A stretch of DNA of 64,000 nt. Source: an uncultured Lachnospiraceae bacterium. GTDB lineage: Bacteria > Bacillota > Clostridia > Lachnospirales > Lachnospiraceae. The notes under the pieces were generated by a model. The model was not told where the DNA came from and ran no database searches. It was given only the letters and a program-made list of their open reading frames with translations. The stretch lies in contig CAJUDE010000026.1 of assembly GCA_910585295.1 (NCBI GenBank), forward strand, positions 1-64,000. The letters are read 5' to 3'. The position numbers and the translations under genes are program-made. The stretch's first letter is position 1, and every line of letters begins with the position of its first letter. Below, piece after piece: positions 16,074 through 24,143 of this stretch.

Positions 16074-17024
16074 TTAACAGGTAGCTCCTCCTACTAAATG
16101 CAACTGCGCATCCAAAATCTCCTGTTTTCTATCTAAAATGTCATTTGCAAGAAGCTGCTTCTCAACTTCCTCAAACCCAATCCTTGCGATGGTGTCAGCA
16201 AAACGCTCTCCAGTCTTGCCCTGCTCGCGGAAGAACAAGATTGCCTTTTCTACAGTATCCAAAAGTTCTTCTTCTGTGGTGAAAATCTTGGATAACGGCT
16301 GTCCATGGGCTACCTTCTTGCCCCATCTTCCGCCTATGTAAATCCTGTATCCAGGAGTCCCATCCTCAATTACGTCAAATGGACATTGCTCGATACAGCG
16401 GCCGCAGTTGTTGCAAGCGTCCTTATCAATCACAAGTTCCCCGTCTTCCACTTTAGCTGCGCTCATTGGGCAGGAAGTCTCTACCTGACATTTCTTGCAG
16501 CCATTGCACATATCTTCATCTACATTAGGAACTAATTGTCCAATAATCCCCAGGTCATTCAGGTCAGGCTTCACGCAGTTATTCGGGCATCCGCCTGTTG
16601 CAATTTTGAATTTGTGCGGCAGCTTCACAGTATGGTACCCTTTGTAGAAACGCTCATGGATTTTCTGTGACAAGTCAAAGGTGTCATATAACCCATACTG
16701 GCATGTAGTCCCTTTACAGGATACTACTGGACGTACCAATGAGCCGGTGCCGCCTGTCTCAAGCCCTGCTTTTGCAATATACTCGCGGAAAGGCTCAATA
16801 TTGTCAAAATGGATCCCGCGCACTTCTACTGTAAGGCGAGTCGTGAATTCCACATCGCCGTTGCCAAATTTCTCTGCTGCCTCTGCAATTACTTTTGTCT
16901 GCTCTGCTGTGATTTTTCCATTTACCGTAATAACACGGCCGTTGAATAAATCTGTGCCTTTGTTGTTCAGGAACCCAAGCCCCTTCACTCTTTTGATTTC
17001 TTCTGGTTTAATTGTGCATCCCAT
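16074..17024 (-). CDS. Siroheme-type sulfite reductase subunit with two ferredoxin clusters (AsrC-like)
   Basis: 316 residues from ATG 17024 (site AAGGAG). Order of parts: a ferredoxin-like half domain (about 35-105), the first siroheme/4Fe-4S cysteine pair in C-K-G-T-T-C, the second in G-G-C-P-N-N-C, then an inserted 2x[4Fe-4S] ferredoxin (C-N-G-C-K-K-C and C-N-N-C-G-R-C-I-E-Q-C-P), and a helical C-terminal tail. This is the arrangement of anaerobic sulfite reductase subunit C. AsrA and AsrB are not encoded nearby, so electrons must come from another donor, perhaps ferredoxin or the CoA-disulfide reductase-like flavoprotein upstream. Nitrite is the alternative substrate; the YeiH and rhodanese neighbours favour sulfite. 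Confidence 0.85.
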   Translation of the reverse strand: MGCTIKPEEIKRVKGLGFLNNKGTDLFNGRVITVNGKITAEQTKVIAEAAEKFGNGDVEFTTRLTVEVRGIHFDNIEPFREYIAKAGLETGGTGSLVRPVVSCKGTTCQYGLYDTFDLSQKIHERFYKGYHTVKLPHKFKIATGGCPNNCVKPDLNDLGIIGQLVPNVDEDMCNGCKKCQVETSCPMSAAKVEDGELVIDKDACNNCGRCIEQCPFDVIEDGTPGYRIYIGGRWGKKVAHGQPLSKIFTTEEELLDTVEKAILFFREQGKTGERFADTIARIGFEEVEKQLLANDILDRKQEILDAQLHLVGGATC

Positions 17025-17133
17025 GTTTCTCAATCTCCTTTTCTTAAATATTAGGCAGCCACTCCCATAATCCTGTCGCATGTCCTTATGGAAGCGGCTG
17101 TTCCATTCTCATTCCATAAAACCCAACTTATCA

Positions 17134-18756
17134 TTATGCTTCCACATCATTAAAGGTAATGCCGCCTTCTAACACTTTTGTATTTTTATATCCATAGAAT
17201 TTCAAGCGGTTCTGTAACAGATAAGCCCTCTTTCCTTTGTTGCATACCAGCAATATCTTCTCTTCTGGGTCCAGCCCGTCCACAGGGCCTTCTACTGTGG
17301 TAAGTTCCACGTATGGCGCCCCTTCAATAGAAGGCGCCAGGCAGCCGTCCACTACCTTATAGCCCTCTGCCGCCCCTGCTGCATATTCTGCTGGGGTAAA
17401 TGTCTCAAACTTGCCATTGATTTTATTCATCAATACATTCAATGTATGCTCAAATGGATGGATCGCTGTGGAGAATGGCGGTGCATACGCCAAATCCATA
17501 TCTGCCAAATCCGTAAGGGTGCCTTTGAGCATAATCCCCGTCACTGCAATATCCACTACTTTATCCACTGCCCCTGCGCCAATTACCTGCACGCCTAACA
17601 GCCTCAAAGAATCTTTATCTGCAATCATCTTAATCACAAAGGTGCCTGCGCCTGGGAAATAATGCGCTTTGTCATCCACAACGGTAACCACGCTGACTGG
17701 ATGGAAGCCCTCTGCCTCAGCCTGCGCTTCTGTCAGGCCAGTCCTGCCCACATTCAGCCCCGGCAGCTTGCACACTGCTGTCCCAAGCACGCCGCGGTAG
17801 CCAAGCCCTGCGCCCATAATATTCTGGGCAATCAAACGCCCGCTGATATTAGCTGTGGAACCCATGGGCGACCATGCAGCCTTCCCAGTCAATGCGTTAT
17901 GTACCATTGCGCAGTCCCCTGCCGCATAGATATCTGGAAGGTTTGTCTCGCCTTTTTCATTGGTCAGGACAGTGCCTTTGAACATTTCCAGCCCAATCCC
18001 CTCCAAAAATGCTGTATTCGGGCGGATGCCAGCGCTAAGCACCACCAGGTCTGCCTTGTATGCTTTCTTATTGGTAATTACCTTCTCAACTTTTCCATCG
18101 CCTTCTATCCCTGTCACTGCAACCCCTGTAATCACCGGGATCCCGCTTTCCTGAAGCTTGCCTTCTACATATTCCGCCATCTCAGCGTCAAATCCAGGAA
18201 GGGCATGGTCTGCCATATCCAATACGAACGGACGGACGCCCTGGAGTTTTAAGTTCTCAGCAATCTCAAGCCCAATATAGCCTGCCCCTACCACTACGGC
18301 GCGTTTAATATTTCCAGCATCCACAACATCACGGATCTTAATTGCATCTTCCGGCGTCCTTACAAAAAATACATTTTCCAGGCCGCACCCCTCAATCGGC
18401 GGCTTAACAGGGCTTGCCCCTACAGATATAATCAGCTTGTCATACTCGTGGGCCTGCTCCTCCCCGGTCTTTAAATCCTTTGCCACAACTTTCTTTGCCG
18501 CTGGGTCAACCTGAACCGCCTCTGTCTCAGTCAGCACGGTGACGCCAGTCAATTTCGCATACTTCTCCGGCGTATTTACAATAAGCTGCTCCCTGTCCTC
18601 AATCACATGCCCAACATAATAGGGAAGCCCGCAGCCTGCATAAGAAATATTTGCCCCTTTATTGAGTACAACTACTTCATTCCCGCGGTCTTCCCGCATT
18701 AGCTTTGCGGCAACTTTCGTGCCGGCAGCCACTCCTCCAAGTACTAATACTTTCAT
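17134..18756 (-). CDS. CoA-disulfide/polysulfide reductase with C-terminal rhodanese domain
   Basis: 540 residues with AAGGAGG before ATG. The N-terminal FAD domain starts V-L-V-L-G-G-V-A-A-G-T. The single redox cysteine is Cys43 in S-Y-A-G-C-G-L-P-Y-Y, as in CoA-disulfide reductase. The NAD(P)H site is V-V-V-G-A-G-Y-I-G-L-E near residues 156-166, and A-A-G-D-C-A follows near 290. The last 85 residues form a rhodanese-like domain with the active cysteine in L-V-C-N-K-G-K-R-A. CoADR-rhodanese fusions reduce polysulfide or persulfide. As first gene of the operon with the AsrC-like and YeiH-like genes it suggests processing of reduced sulfur or protection from it. Confidence 0.9.
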   Translation of the reverse strand: MKVLVLGGVAAGTKVAAKLMREDRGNEVVVLNKGANISYAGCGLPYYVGHVIEDREQLIVNTPEKYAKLTGVTVLTETEAVQVDPAAKKVVAKDLKTGEEQAHEYDKLIISVGASPVKPPIEGCGLENVFFVRTPEDAIKIRDVVDAGNIKRAVVVGAGYIGLEIAENLKLQGVRPFVLDMADHALPGFDAEMAEYVEGKLQESGIPVITGVAVTGIEGDGKVEKVITNKKAYKADLVVLSAGIRPNTAFLEGIGLEMFKGTVLTNEKGETNLPDIYAAGDCAMVHNALTGKAAWSPMGSTANISGRLIAQNIMGAGLGYRGVLGTAVCKLPGLNVGRTGLTEAQAEAEGFHPVSVVTVVDDKAHYFPGAGTFVIKMIADKDSLRLLGVQVIGAGAVDKVVDIAVTGIMLKGTLTDLADMDLAYAPPFSTAIHPFEHTLNVLMNKINGKFETFTPAEYAAGAAEGYKVVDGCLAPSIEGAPYVELTTVEGPVDGLDPEEKILLVCNKGKRAYLLQNRLKFYGYKNTKVLEGGITFNDVEA

Positions 18757-18780
18757 TTCATACCTCCTTAATCTATAAGA

Positions 18781-18805
18781 TAGGAAATTGCTTAGCAGCT
18801 TCCTA
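18781..18805 (-). promoter_or_regulatory. 25-bp palindrome in the leader of the sulfur operon
   Basis: TAGGAA-N2-TGCT-N-AGCA-N2-TTCCTA, symmetric except at the two N2 positions. It lies between the minus promoter and the ribosome-binding site. It may be a repressor operator, or an RNA hairpin in the leader. Confidence 0.6.
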
Positions 18806-18844
18806 AATTTTTGTTAAAAAATCGACAAAATTTTCTATGGTTTA

Positions 18845-18873
18845 ATAATAACACTTGTTAAATTCTACGTAAA
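18845..18873 (-). promoter_or_regulatory. Promoter of the CoADR-AsrC-YeiH operon
   Basis: Minus strand TTTACG (18873-18868), 17 bases, TATTAT (18850-18845). The poor -35 fits an activated promoter. It overlaps the divergent LysR promoter. Confidence 0.6.
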
Positions 18874-18883
18874 ATAGTAAAAT
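18855..18883 (+). promoter_or_regulatory. Promoter of the LysR-NirA genes
   Basis: TTGTTA (18855-18860), 17 bases, TAAAAT (18878-18883). It is face to face with and overlaps the minus promoter at 18845-18873, the layout expected when a LysR protein represses itself and activates the divergent operon. Confidence 0.6.
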
Positions 18884-18887
18884 CTGA

Positions 18888-18900
18888 ACTATAGTATAGT
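18888..18900. promoter_or_regulatory. LysR recognition-site candidate
   Basis: ACTATA-G-TATAGT, a perfect 6-1-6 palindrome, just downstream of the LysR -10 and about 55 bases upstream of the expected start of the divergent operon. This is the usual position of a LysR-type primary site. Confidence 0.6.
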
Positions 18901-19048
18901 AATTTCCCTATGCAATCAAACCAAACTGCCACTACAGGCCCATAAGGGGCATGGATGGCTGTAATGGCAAGGGACGCCCTCTCTAAAACCTATGAGGGAC
19001 ATGGACAAAACAACACACTTTTTTTGATAACCAGGAGGGACTACCACT

Positions 19049-19930
19049 ATGGCAACCTTAAAACAGTTAAAAACCTTTATTGCAGTAGCGGAATACAAAA
19101 AAATGAGCGAAGCGGCAAAAAGGCTGTATATTTCCCAGCCCACGGTAAGCCAGATTATCTCAGACCTGGAGAATGAATACCAGACCCGGCTCTTTGACCG
19201 CTTCCCCAAAGAGCTGAAAATCACCTCCTCGGGGCTGATGCTTTTAGACAGCGCAAGAGAAATTGTGGGCATCCATGAACATTTGGAGCAATCCATGAAA
19301 AATGCCAATGCACTGCGCCCTCTACGCATTGGCGCCACGCTCACCATTGGGAACACGCTGATGGGGACGCTGGTGGAAACCCTCCTTATGCAGCACCCTG
19401 ACATCAATGTAAAAGTATTTGTGGACAATACCAAAATTATAGAACACAGAATGGTCCATAATGAACTGGACATCGCGCTGGTGGAGGGCATTATTGTCCG
19501 CCAGGAAATCCTTACAGAGCCGGTGATTGAAGACACACTCTGCATTATCTGTGGGAAAAAACACCCATTCGCCGGGCGCCTTTCCATCACAATTGAAGAT
19601 TTAAGGCACCAAAACTTTATCTTACGGGAAAAAGGGAGCGGCACCAGGGCTATTTTTGAAAATATAATGCTCACCCACCATATCCCATTCACAACGATAT
19701 GGGAATGCAGCAGCCGCAGCGCTATAGTGGACGCAGTGCGCCATAGCCTTGGGCTGGGCGTGCTGTCTCAGCGGTGCATTTCAGAATATGAAGAAAATGG
19801 GGAAATTTTTATCTGCCCAGTAGAAAATGTATCTATGAAACGTTATTTCTACCTGTGCTGCAACCAATGCCGCCCAGTCACATCACAAATGCGGGAATTT
19901 GCCGACTTGGTCAGGACCATGGATTTATAG
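19049..19930 (+). CDS. LysR-family regulator (CysL/YeiE-like)
   Basis: 293 residues. The N-terminal winged helix is typical (L-K-Q-L-K-T-F-I-A-V-A, then A-A-K-R-L-Y-I-S-Q-P-T-V-S-Q-I-I). The effector domain spans about 90-293 and has R-E-K-G-S-G-T-R near residues 193-200, the ligand-loop motif shared by CysL/YeiE-type regulators of sulfur metabolism that bind small anions. It is divergent from the CoADR-AsrC-YeiH operon and 75 bases upstream of a NirA-type sulfite reductase on its own strand. It is therefore the likely sulfite-responsive controller of both sides. The ligand is inferred from family and context only. Confidence 0.88.
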   Translation: MATLKQLKTFIAVAEYKKMSEAAKRLYISQPTVSQIISDLENEYQTRLFDRFPKELKITSSGLMLLDSAREIVGIHEHLEQSMKNANALRPLRIGATLTIGNTLMGTLVETLLMQHPDINVKVFVDNTKIIEHRMVHNELDIALVEGIIVRQEILTEPVIEDTLCIICGKKHPFAGRLSITIEDLRHQNFILREKGSGTRAIFENIMLTHHIPFTTIWECSSRSAIVDAVRHSLGLGVLSQRCISEYEENGEIFICPVENVSMKRYFYLCCNQCRPVTSQMREFADLVRTMDL

Positions 19931-20005
19931 CCAGATAAAACGTTTATTTTTTCTGTTCTGGGGCATACTCCATTTTAAGTAACTTACATTTTTTTGGAGG
20001 TTAAT

Positions 20006-21544
20006 ATGTCGCAGAATTATATAGAAGAATTTCGGGGAGACTTAAAGGAATTCCACGAAATGACCAAAAAATTTTACCAAAAAGAAGTGAACGTCGCCGA
20101 ATATAAGAAATTTTCCGGCGGGTTTGGGAGCTATGCCCAAAGGGGCGGCAACGCCAGTATGCTGCGCCTGCGCTTCGCCGGAGGGGAAATTACCAAAGGG
20201 CAATTGCAGTTTATTGCAAACAGCATAGAAAAATACCAAATCTCCCTGGTGCATTTCACTACCTGCCAAAGCGTCCAGCTCCACAACCTTTCCGAAGCCC
20301 AGGTCTGCGCATTGATAGAAGAATCTTTCTGCCAAGGCATCATCACCCGGGGCGGGGGCGGGAATTACCCCAGAAATGTGATGTGTTCCCCGCTTTCCGG
20401 CGTGCAGCAGGACGAATATTTTGATGTGCTTCCCTATGCCAAAGAAGCGGCGGATTATTTGCTTGGGTTTATCCACAAGGTAAAGCTGCCCCGGAAATTA
20501 AAAGTAGGGTTCTCCAACTCCAAAGAGAACGCCACCCATGTGACCTTCCGTGACCTGGGGTTTTCCGCCACAGGGCATGGCACATTTGATGTGTACAGCG
20601 CCGGGGGCATGGGGCGGGAACCGAAGATGGGCGCCTTGGTGGCGTCTGATGTGGACCCATCCAAAACCCTCTATTATATTAAGGCAATGGTGGACACCTT
20701 CACTGCATATGGGAATTATGAGAACCGCGCGAAGGCACGCACCCGTTTTATGCAGGATACCCTTGGCACAGAAGGCTATATTAAGGCTTATCAGGAGAAG
20801 CTCTCAAAAGCGCTTGCAGAAGAAAATTTAGAAACCCATCCCGTTGCCCCATCCATCGCCAAACAAGGGGACGGGGAACTGCTTAAGCACCCACGGGCTA
20901 TCCCGCAGAAACAGGACGGGCTGTACGCCGTCCATTACCACCCGATTGGAGGAAGCCCCAGTCCAGAATTTTTCCGAACCCTTTCTAATGCAATCCTTCC
21001 TATGGAAGAGGTTGTATTGCGCGTCTCCCCAGACCAAAGCCTCTATATCCTGAACCTGACTTCCCAGGAAGCAAGGAAAATCCTTTCCCTGACAGAAGAT
21101 GGCGCCCAGACTTTCTTTGAAACCTCTGTCGCCTGCATCGGCGCTTCTATCTGCCAGGTTGGCGCCAGGGATTCCCAGAGGCTTCTGGACGCCTGCATCA
21201 AACGGGTACGTAAAGAGCGGCTTCCAGGCCATGCGCTTCCAAAAATTTATATTTCCGGATGCCCCTCTTCCTGCTCTGGGCATCCAATCGCTTCCCTTGG
21301 CTTCCGGGGCGGCGTAAAGCAAACGCCAGACGGCCCGCGCCCTGCATTTGCAGTATATAAAATGGGCTGCCCTATCCAGGGAAAAGAATCCTTTGGCACG
21401 GAATTGGGCGTTATGTTAGAAGATGATATCCCAGAATTCCTTGCAGCTCTTGGGAAAGAAATTGCCTCCCGCGGCATGGCATACGGGCAATTTATGGAGG
21501 AATGCCAGGACGCTTTCCTAGCGATTGCCAACCGTTATTTCTAA
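20006..21544 (+). CDS. NirA-type ferredoxin-dependent sulfite/nitrite reductase
   Basis: 512 residues from ATG 20006, five bases after GGAGG; the upstream in-frame TTG at 19994 overlaps that site. Two ferredoxin-like half domains alternate with two NIR/SIR domains, as in the assimilatory family. The functional siroheme/4Fe-4S ligands are C-I-G-A-S-I-C and G-C-P-S-S-C near residues 375-430. The N-terminal repeat carries R-G-G-G-G-N-Y-P-R-N-V-M. Family length (about 500-560) is normal. The reductase makes sulfide from sulfite (or ammonia from nitrite) with six electrons. The preceding LysR gene and the divergent sulfur operon point to sulfite. The window thus has two different siroheme reductases side by side. 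Confidence 0.86.
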   Translation: MSQNYIEEFRGDLKEFHEMTKKFYQKEVNVAEYKKFSGGFGSYAQRGGNASMLRLRFAGGEITKGQLQFIANSIEKYQISLVHFTTCQSVQLHNLSEAQVCALIEESFCQGIITRGGGGNYPRNVMCSPLSGVQQDEYFDVLPYAKEAADYLLGFIHKVKLPRKLKVGFSNSKENATHVTFRDLGFSATGHGTFDVYSAGGMGREPKMGALVASDVDPSKTLYYIKAMVDTFTAYGNYENRAKARTRFMQDTLGTEGYIKAYQEKLSKALAEENLETHPVAPSIAKQGDGELLKHPRAIPQKQDGLYAVHYHPIGGSPSPEFFRTLSNAILPMEEVVLRVSPDQSLYILNLTSQEARKILSLTEDGAQTFFETSVACIGASICQVGARDSQRLLDACIKRVRKERLPGHALPKIYISGCPSSCSGHPIASLGFRGGVKQTPDGPRPAFAVYKMGCPIQGKESFGTELGVMLEDDIPEFLAALGKEIASRGMAYGQFMEECQDAFLAIANRYF

Positions 21545-21576
21545 TAGCTTGTTCCTAACAATGCGCCGCGAAAGCC

Positions 21577-21613
21577 AAATACCCAGCCCTTTGCCCCAAA
21601 GGGCTGGGTATTT
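21577..21613 (+). terminator. Terminator after the NirA-type gene
   Basis: Perfect 17-bp stem (21577-21593 with 21597-21613) with a 3-base loop, 32 bases past the stop. The T run is within the stem arm (GTATTT), so strength is uncertain. Confidence 0.65.
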
Positions 21614-21709
21614 ACAGCTTTCACAGAAACAACGCTCTGTCTCCTTTCCCCGTTCTATAGAATTTTCACATAAATCACATTATTTTCCAATAATTTTTCA
21701 ACAAAACCC

Positions 21710-21738
21710 TTGACCGATATACCGGTATATCATATAAT
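21710..21738 (+). promoter_or_regulatory. Promoter of the sugar-acid-like operon
   Basis: TTGACC (21710-21715), exactly 17 bases, TATAAT (21733-21738). AAAGGAGG follows at 21756-21763. A very strong consensus promoter that must be held down by a repressor; see the palindrome in its spacer. Confidence 0.88.
21716..21731 (+). promoter_or_regulatory. Perfect 16-bp operator between -35 and -10
   Basis: GATATACCGGTATATC is a perfect palindrome that fills the promoter spacer. A bound protein would exclude RNA polymerase. The GntR/FCD regulator at 24949-25632, convergent with this operon, is the natural candidate. Confidence 0.82.
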
Positions 21739-21768
21739 GGAACCATAAAAAAGAAAAAGGAGGAAGCT

Positions 21769-22662
21769 ATGAGTAAAGTTGGTTTTATCGGCCTTGGCAT
21801 TATGGGGAAGCCTATGGCAATAAACTTATTAAAAGGGAAGGTCAGCCTCTTGGTGTGCGACCTGAACAAAGACGCGGTGGATGAAGTGGCAGCAGCTGGG
21901 GCAACCCCCGCCACCTATGCAGAAATTGCCGCCCAATGCAACGTTATTTTCCTAATCCTTCCCAATGGGGATATTTCCAAAGAAGTCCTGTTTGGGGAAA
22001 ACGGGCTGGCTTCTGGCATGGGCAGCGGGGCTATTGTATGCGACATGAGTTCTGTAACCCCGGTGGAATCCCAGGAATGTTACAATAGGCTTTCTAAACT
22101 TGGCGTAGGTTTTGTGGACGCCCCGGTATCCGGCGGCGAGCCCGGCGCAATTAATGGAACCCTTGCCTTTATGGCTGGAGGGGACCAAAAAGACTTCGAG
22201 GCATTAACGCCCTACTTTGACATTATGGGTTCCTCAGCCGTATTGATTGGTGGAAGCGGAAGCGGGTCTGTCACAAAACTTGCCAACCAGATTATTGTAA
22301 ACAATACCATCGCCATTGTTTCCGAAGCATTTGTCCTTGCCGCCAAGGCTGGCGCAGACCCGTTAAAGGTGTACAACGCAATCCGGGGCGGGCTTGCCGG
22401 AAGCGCTGTGCTGGACGCAAAAATCCCTATGATTGTGGAACGGAATTTCGTGCCGGGGGGCAAAATATCCATCAACCATAAGGATATCAAAAACGTAGTG
22501 AACACCGCCCACTCCCTGGACGTGCCAATCCCTTATTCCGCCCAGCTCTATGAGATTTTACAGACCTTAAAAATCCACGGGCATATGAATGACGACCATG
22601 GCGGCATTGTACAGTATTTTGAAGGCCTGGCGGGCGTCCAGGTAAAAAAGGCGGAAGATTAA
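21769..22662 (+). CDS. Beta-hydroxyacid dehydrogenase (GarR / 3-hydroxyisobutyrate dehydrogenase family)
   Basis: 297 residues. The NAD(P) motif is G-F-I-G-L-G-I-M-G-K-P-M-A at the N-terminus. The substrate loop is D-A-P-V-S-G-G-E-P-G-A near residues 120-130. The catalytic lysine is in S-V-T-K-L-A-N-Q (about residue 170), and K-D-I-K-N closes the site. The family oxidises or reduces tartronate semialdehyde, 3-hydroxyisobutyrate, threonate, sulfolactaldehyde and similar 3-hydroxyacids. The next gene, 11 bases on, encodes a DUF1537 kinase, a partner of dehydrogenases that act on four-carbon sugar acids such as threonate or erythronate; that is the best-supported guess. Confidence 0.87.
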   Translation: MSKVGFIGLGIMGKPMAINLLKGKVSLLVCDLNKDAVDEVAAAGATPATYAEIAAQCNVIFLILPNGDISKEVLFGENGLASGMGSGAIVCDMSSVTPVESQECYNRLSKLGVGFVDAPVSGGEPGAINGTLAFMAGGDQKDFEALTPYFDIMGSSAVLIGGSGSGSVTKLANQIIVNNTIAIVSEAFVLAAKAGADPLKVYNAIRGGLAGSAVLDAKIPMIVERNFVPGGKISINHKDIKNVVNTAHSLDVPIPYSAQLYEILQTLKIHGHMNDDHGGIVQYFEGLAGVQVKKAED

Positions 22663-22673
22663 AGGAGGTTCCC

Positions 22674-24098
22674 ATGGCATTAAACGCAGAGGTGCTTACT
22701 TCTTATGCCCCGATTGACGAGTCCCTGGCAGACTCCCTTCTGGAGCAAGAAATTGCACAAAACAACAAGAAAATCGTTGTGCTGGACGACGACCCTACCG
22801 GTGTGCAGACTGTCCATGATATTTCTGTATACACAAATTGGACGAAAGACAGCATTGCGAAAGGCTTTGCAGAAGAAAACAAGCTGTTTTACATATTGAC
22901 AAATTCCAGAGGCTTTACAAAAGCCCAGACAGAACAGGCCCATAAAGAGATTGCGGCCGTTGTGGATGAAGTCTCCAAAGAAACTGGCAAAGAATATATT
23001 TTTATCAGCCGCAGCGATTCCACCCTCCGGGGGCATTACCCGCTGGAAACTACAATCTTAAGGGAAGCTTACGAAAAAAATACGGGCAAGCCTGTGGATG
23101 GCGAAATCCTCTGCCCATTTTTTAAGGAAGGCGGCCGTTTCACCATTGACGACATACATTATGTAAAAGACGGCGCCACACTTGTCCCTGCAGCCGAGAC
23201 AGAGTTTGCAAAAGACAAGACATTTGGCTACACTGCCTCAAACCTAAAAGAATATGTGGAAGAAAAGACAAACGGGGCTTACCAAAAAGAAACCGTGACT
23301 TCCATTTCCTTAAAAGACTTGCGGGAAATGCGCCTGGGGAAAATTGAACAGCAGCTTATAAGCGTTACAGATTTCAATAAAATTATCGTCAATGCCATTG
23401 ATTACACAGATATCAAGGTATTTTGCATTGCATTGTTCCGCGCGATGTCTAAGGGAAAGAACTTCCTGTTCCGTACCGCCGCAGCCATCGTCAAAGTAAT
23501 GGGCGGCGTGCCTGACCAGCCCTTACTCACCAGGGAACAGATGGTAGTGGCAGAGACTGCAAACGGGGGCATTATTGTGGTAGGCTCCCATACGGAAAAG
23601 ACGACGAAACAGGTAGAGCTGTTAAAGAAAAACAAAGGCATTGCATTTGTGGAGCTGGACGCCACGCTTGTAAAAGACGCGCCCGCATTTGCCAAAGAAG
23701 TGGAACGCTGCCTGGCCCTGGAAGAAAAATACTTAAAAGCTGGCACAACCGTATGCGTTTACACCACAAGGGCATTGATCACGGCAGGCAGCGGCGATAA
23801 GGAAGACGACCTGCGGCTGGCGGTAAAAATCTCTGACGCCGTACAGTCTTTGGTTGGGAGGCTGTCTGTAGTCCCCTCCTTTGTAATTGCCAAAGGGGGA
23901 ATCACTTCTTCTGATATTGGCACCAAAGCCCTTGCCGTACAAAAAGCCAACGTATTAGGGCAGATTAAGCCTGGCATCCCCGTATGGCAGACTGGGGCGG
24001 AAAGCAAATTTCCGCTGACCCCCTATGTTATCTTCCCTGGAAACGTTGGGGAAGCGGCAACCCTCAAAGAAGCCGCAGAAATTTTAATGTTAGGATAG
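22674..24098 (+). CDS. Four-carbon acid sugar kinase family protein (DUF1537)
   Basis: 474 residues with AAAGGAGG before ATG. The N-terminal domain shows D-D-D-P-T-G-V-Q-T-V (about 38-47) and S-R-S-D-S-T-L-R-G-H-Y-P (about 110-121), the substrate-side motifs. The C-terminal nucleotide-binding domain has K-G-G-I-T-S-S-D-I-G (about 408-417). Characterised members (OtnK, DtnK) phosphorylate 3-oxo-tetronates or D-threonate with ATP. The usual partners, an isomerase (OtnI) and a class II aldolase or decarboxylase (OtnC), are absent; instead a cyclase-family hydrolase follows. The route is therefore incomplete here or of a different kind. Confidence 0.86.
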   Translation: MALNAEVLTSYAPIDESLADSLLEQEIAQNNKKIVVLDDDPTGVQTVHDISVYTNWTKDSIAKGFAEENKLFYILTNSRGFTKAQTEQAHKEIAAVVDEVSKETGKEYIFISRSDSTLRGHYPLETTILREAYEKNTGKPVDGEILCPFFKEGGRFTIDDIHYVKDGATLVPAAETEFAKDKTFGYTASNLKEYVEEKTNGAYQKETVTSISLKDLREMRLGKIEQQLISVTDFNKIIVNAIDYTDIKVFCIALFRAMSKGKNFLFRTAAAIVKVMGGVPDQPLLTREQMVVAETANGGIIVVGSHTEKTTKQVELLKKNKGIAFVELDATLVKDAPAFAKEVERCLALEEKYLKAGTTVCVYTTRALITAGSGDKEDDLRLAVKISDAVQSLVGRLSVVPSFVIAKGGITSSDIGTKALAVQKANVLGQIKPGIPVWQTGAESKFPLTPYVIFPGNVGEAATLKEAAEILMLG

Positions 24099-24143
24099 CC
24101 TTGACGCATGCAAAAACAATATAATGTATAAGGAGGATTTACT

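Noticed and set aside
21541..21768. Origin or attachment site in the AT-rich gap before the beta-hydroxyacid dehydrogenase gene
   Set aside because: The gap is fully explained by a terminator hairpin, a consensus promoter and an operator; no DnaA boxes or tRNA-derived repeat is present.
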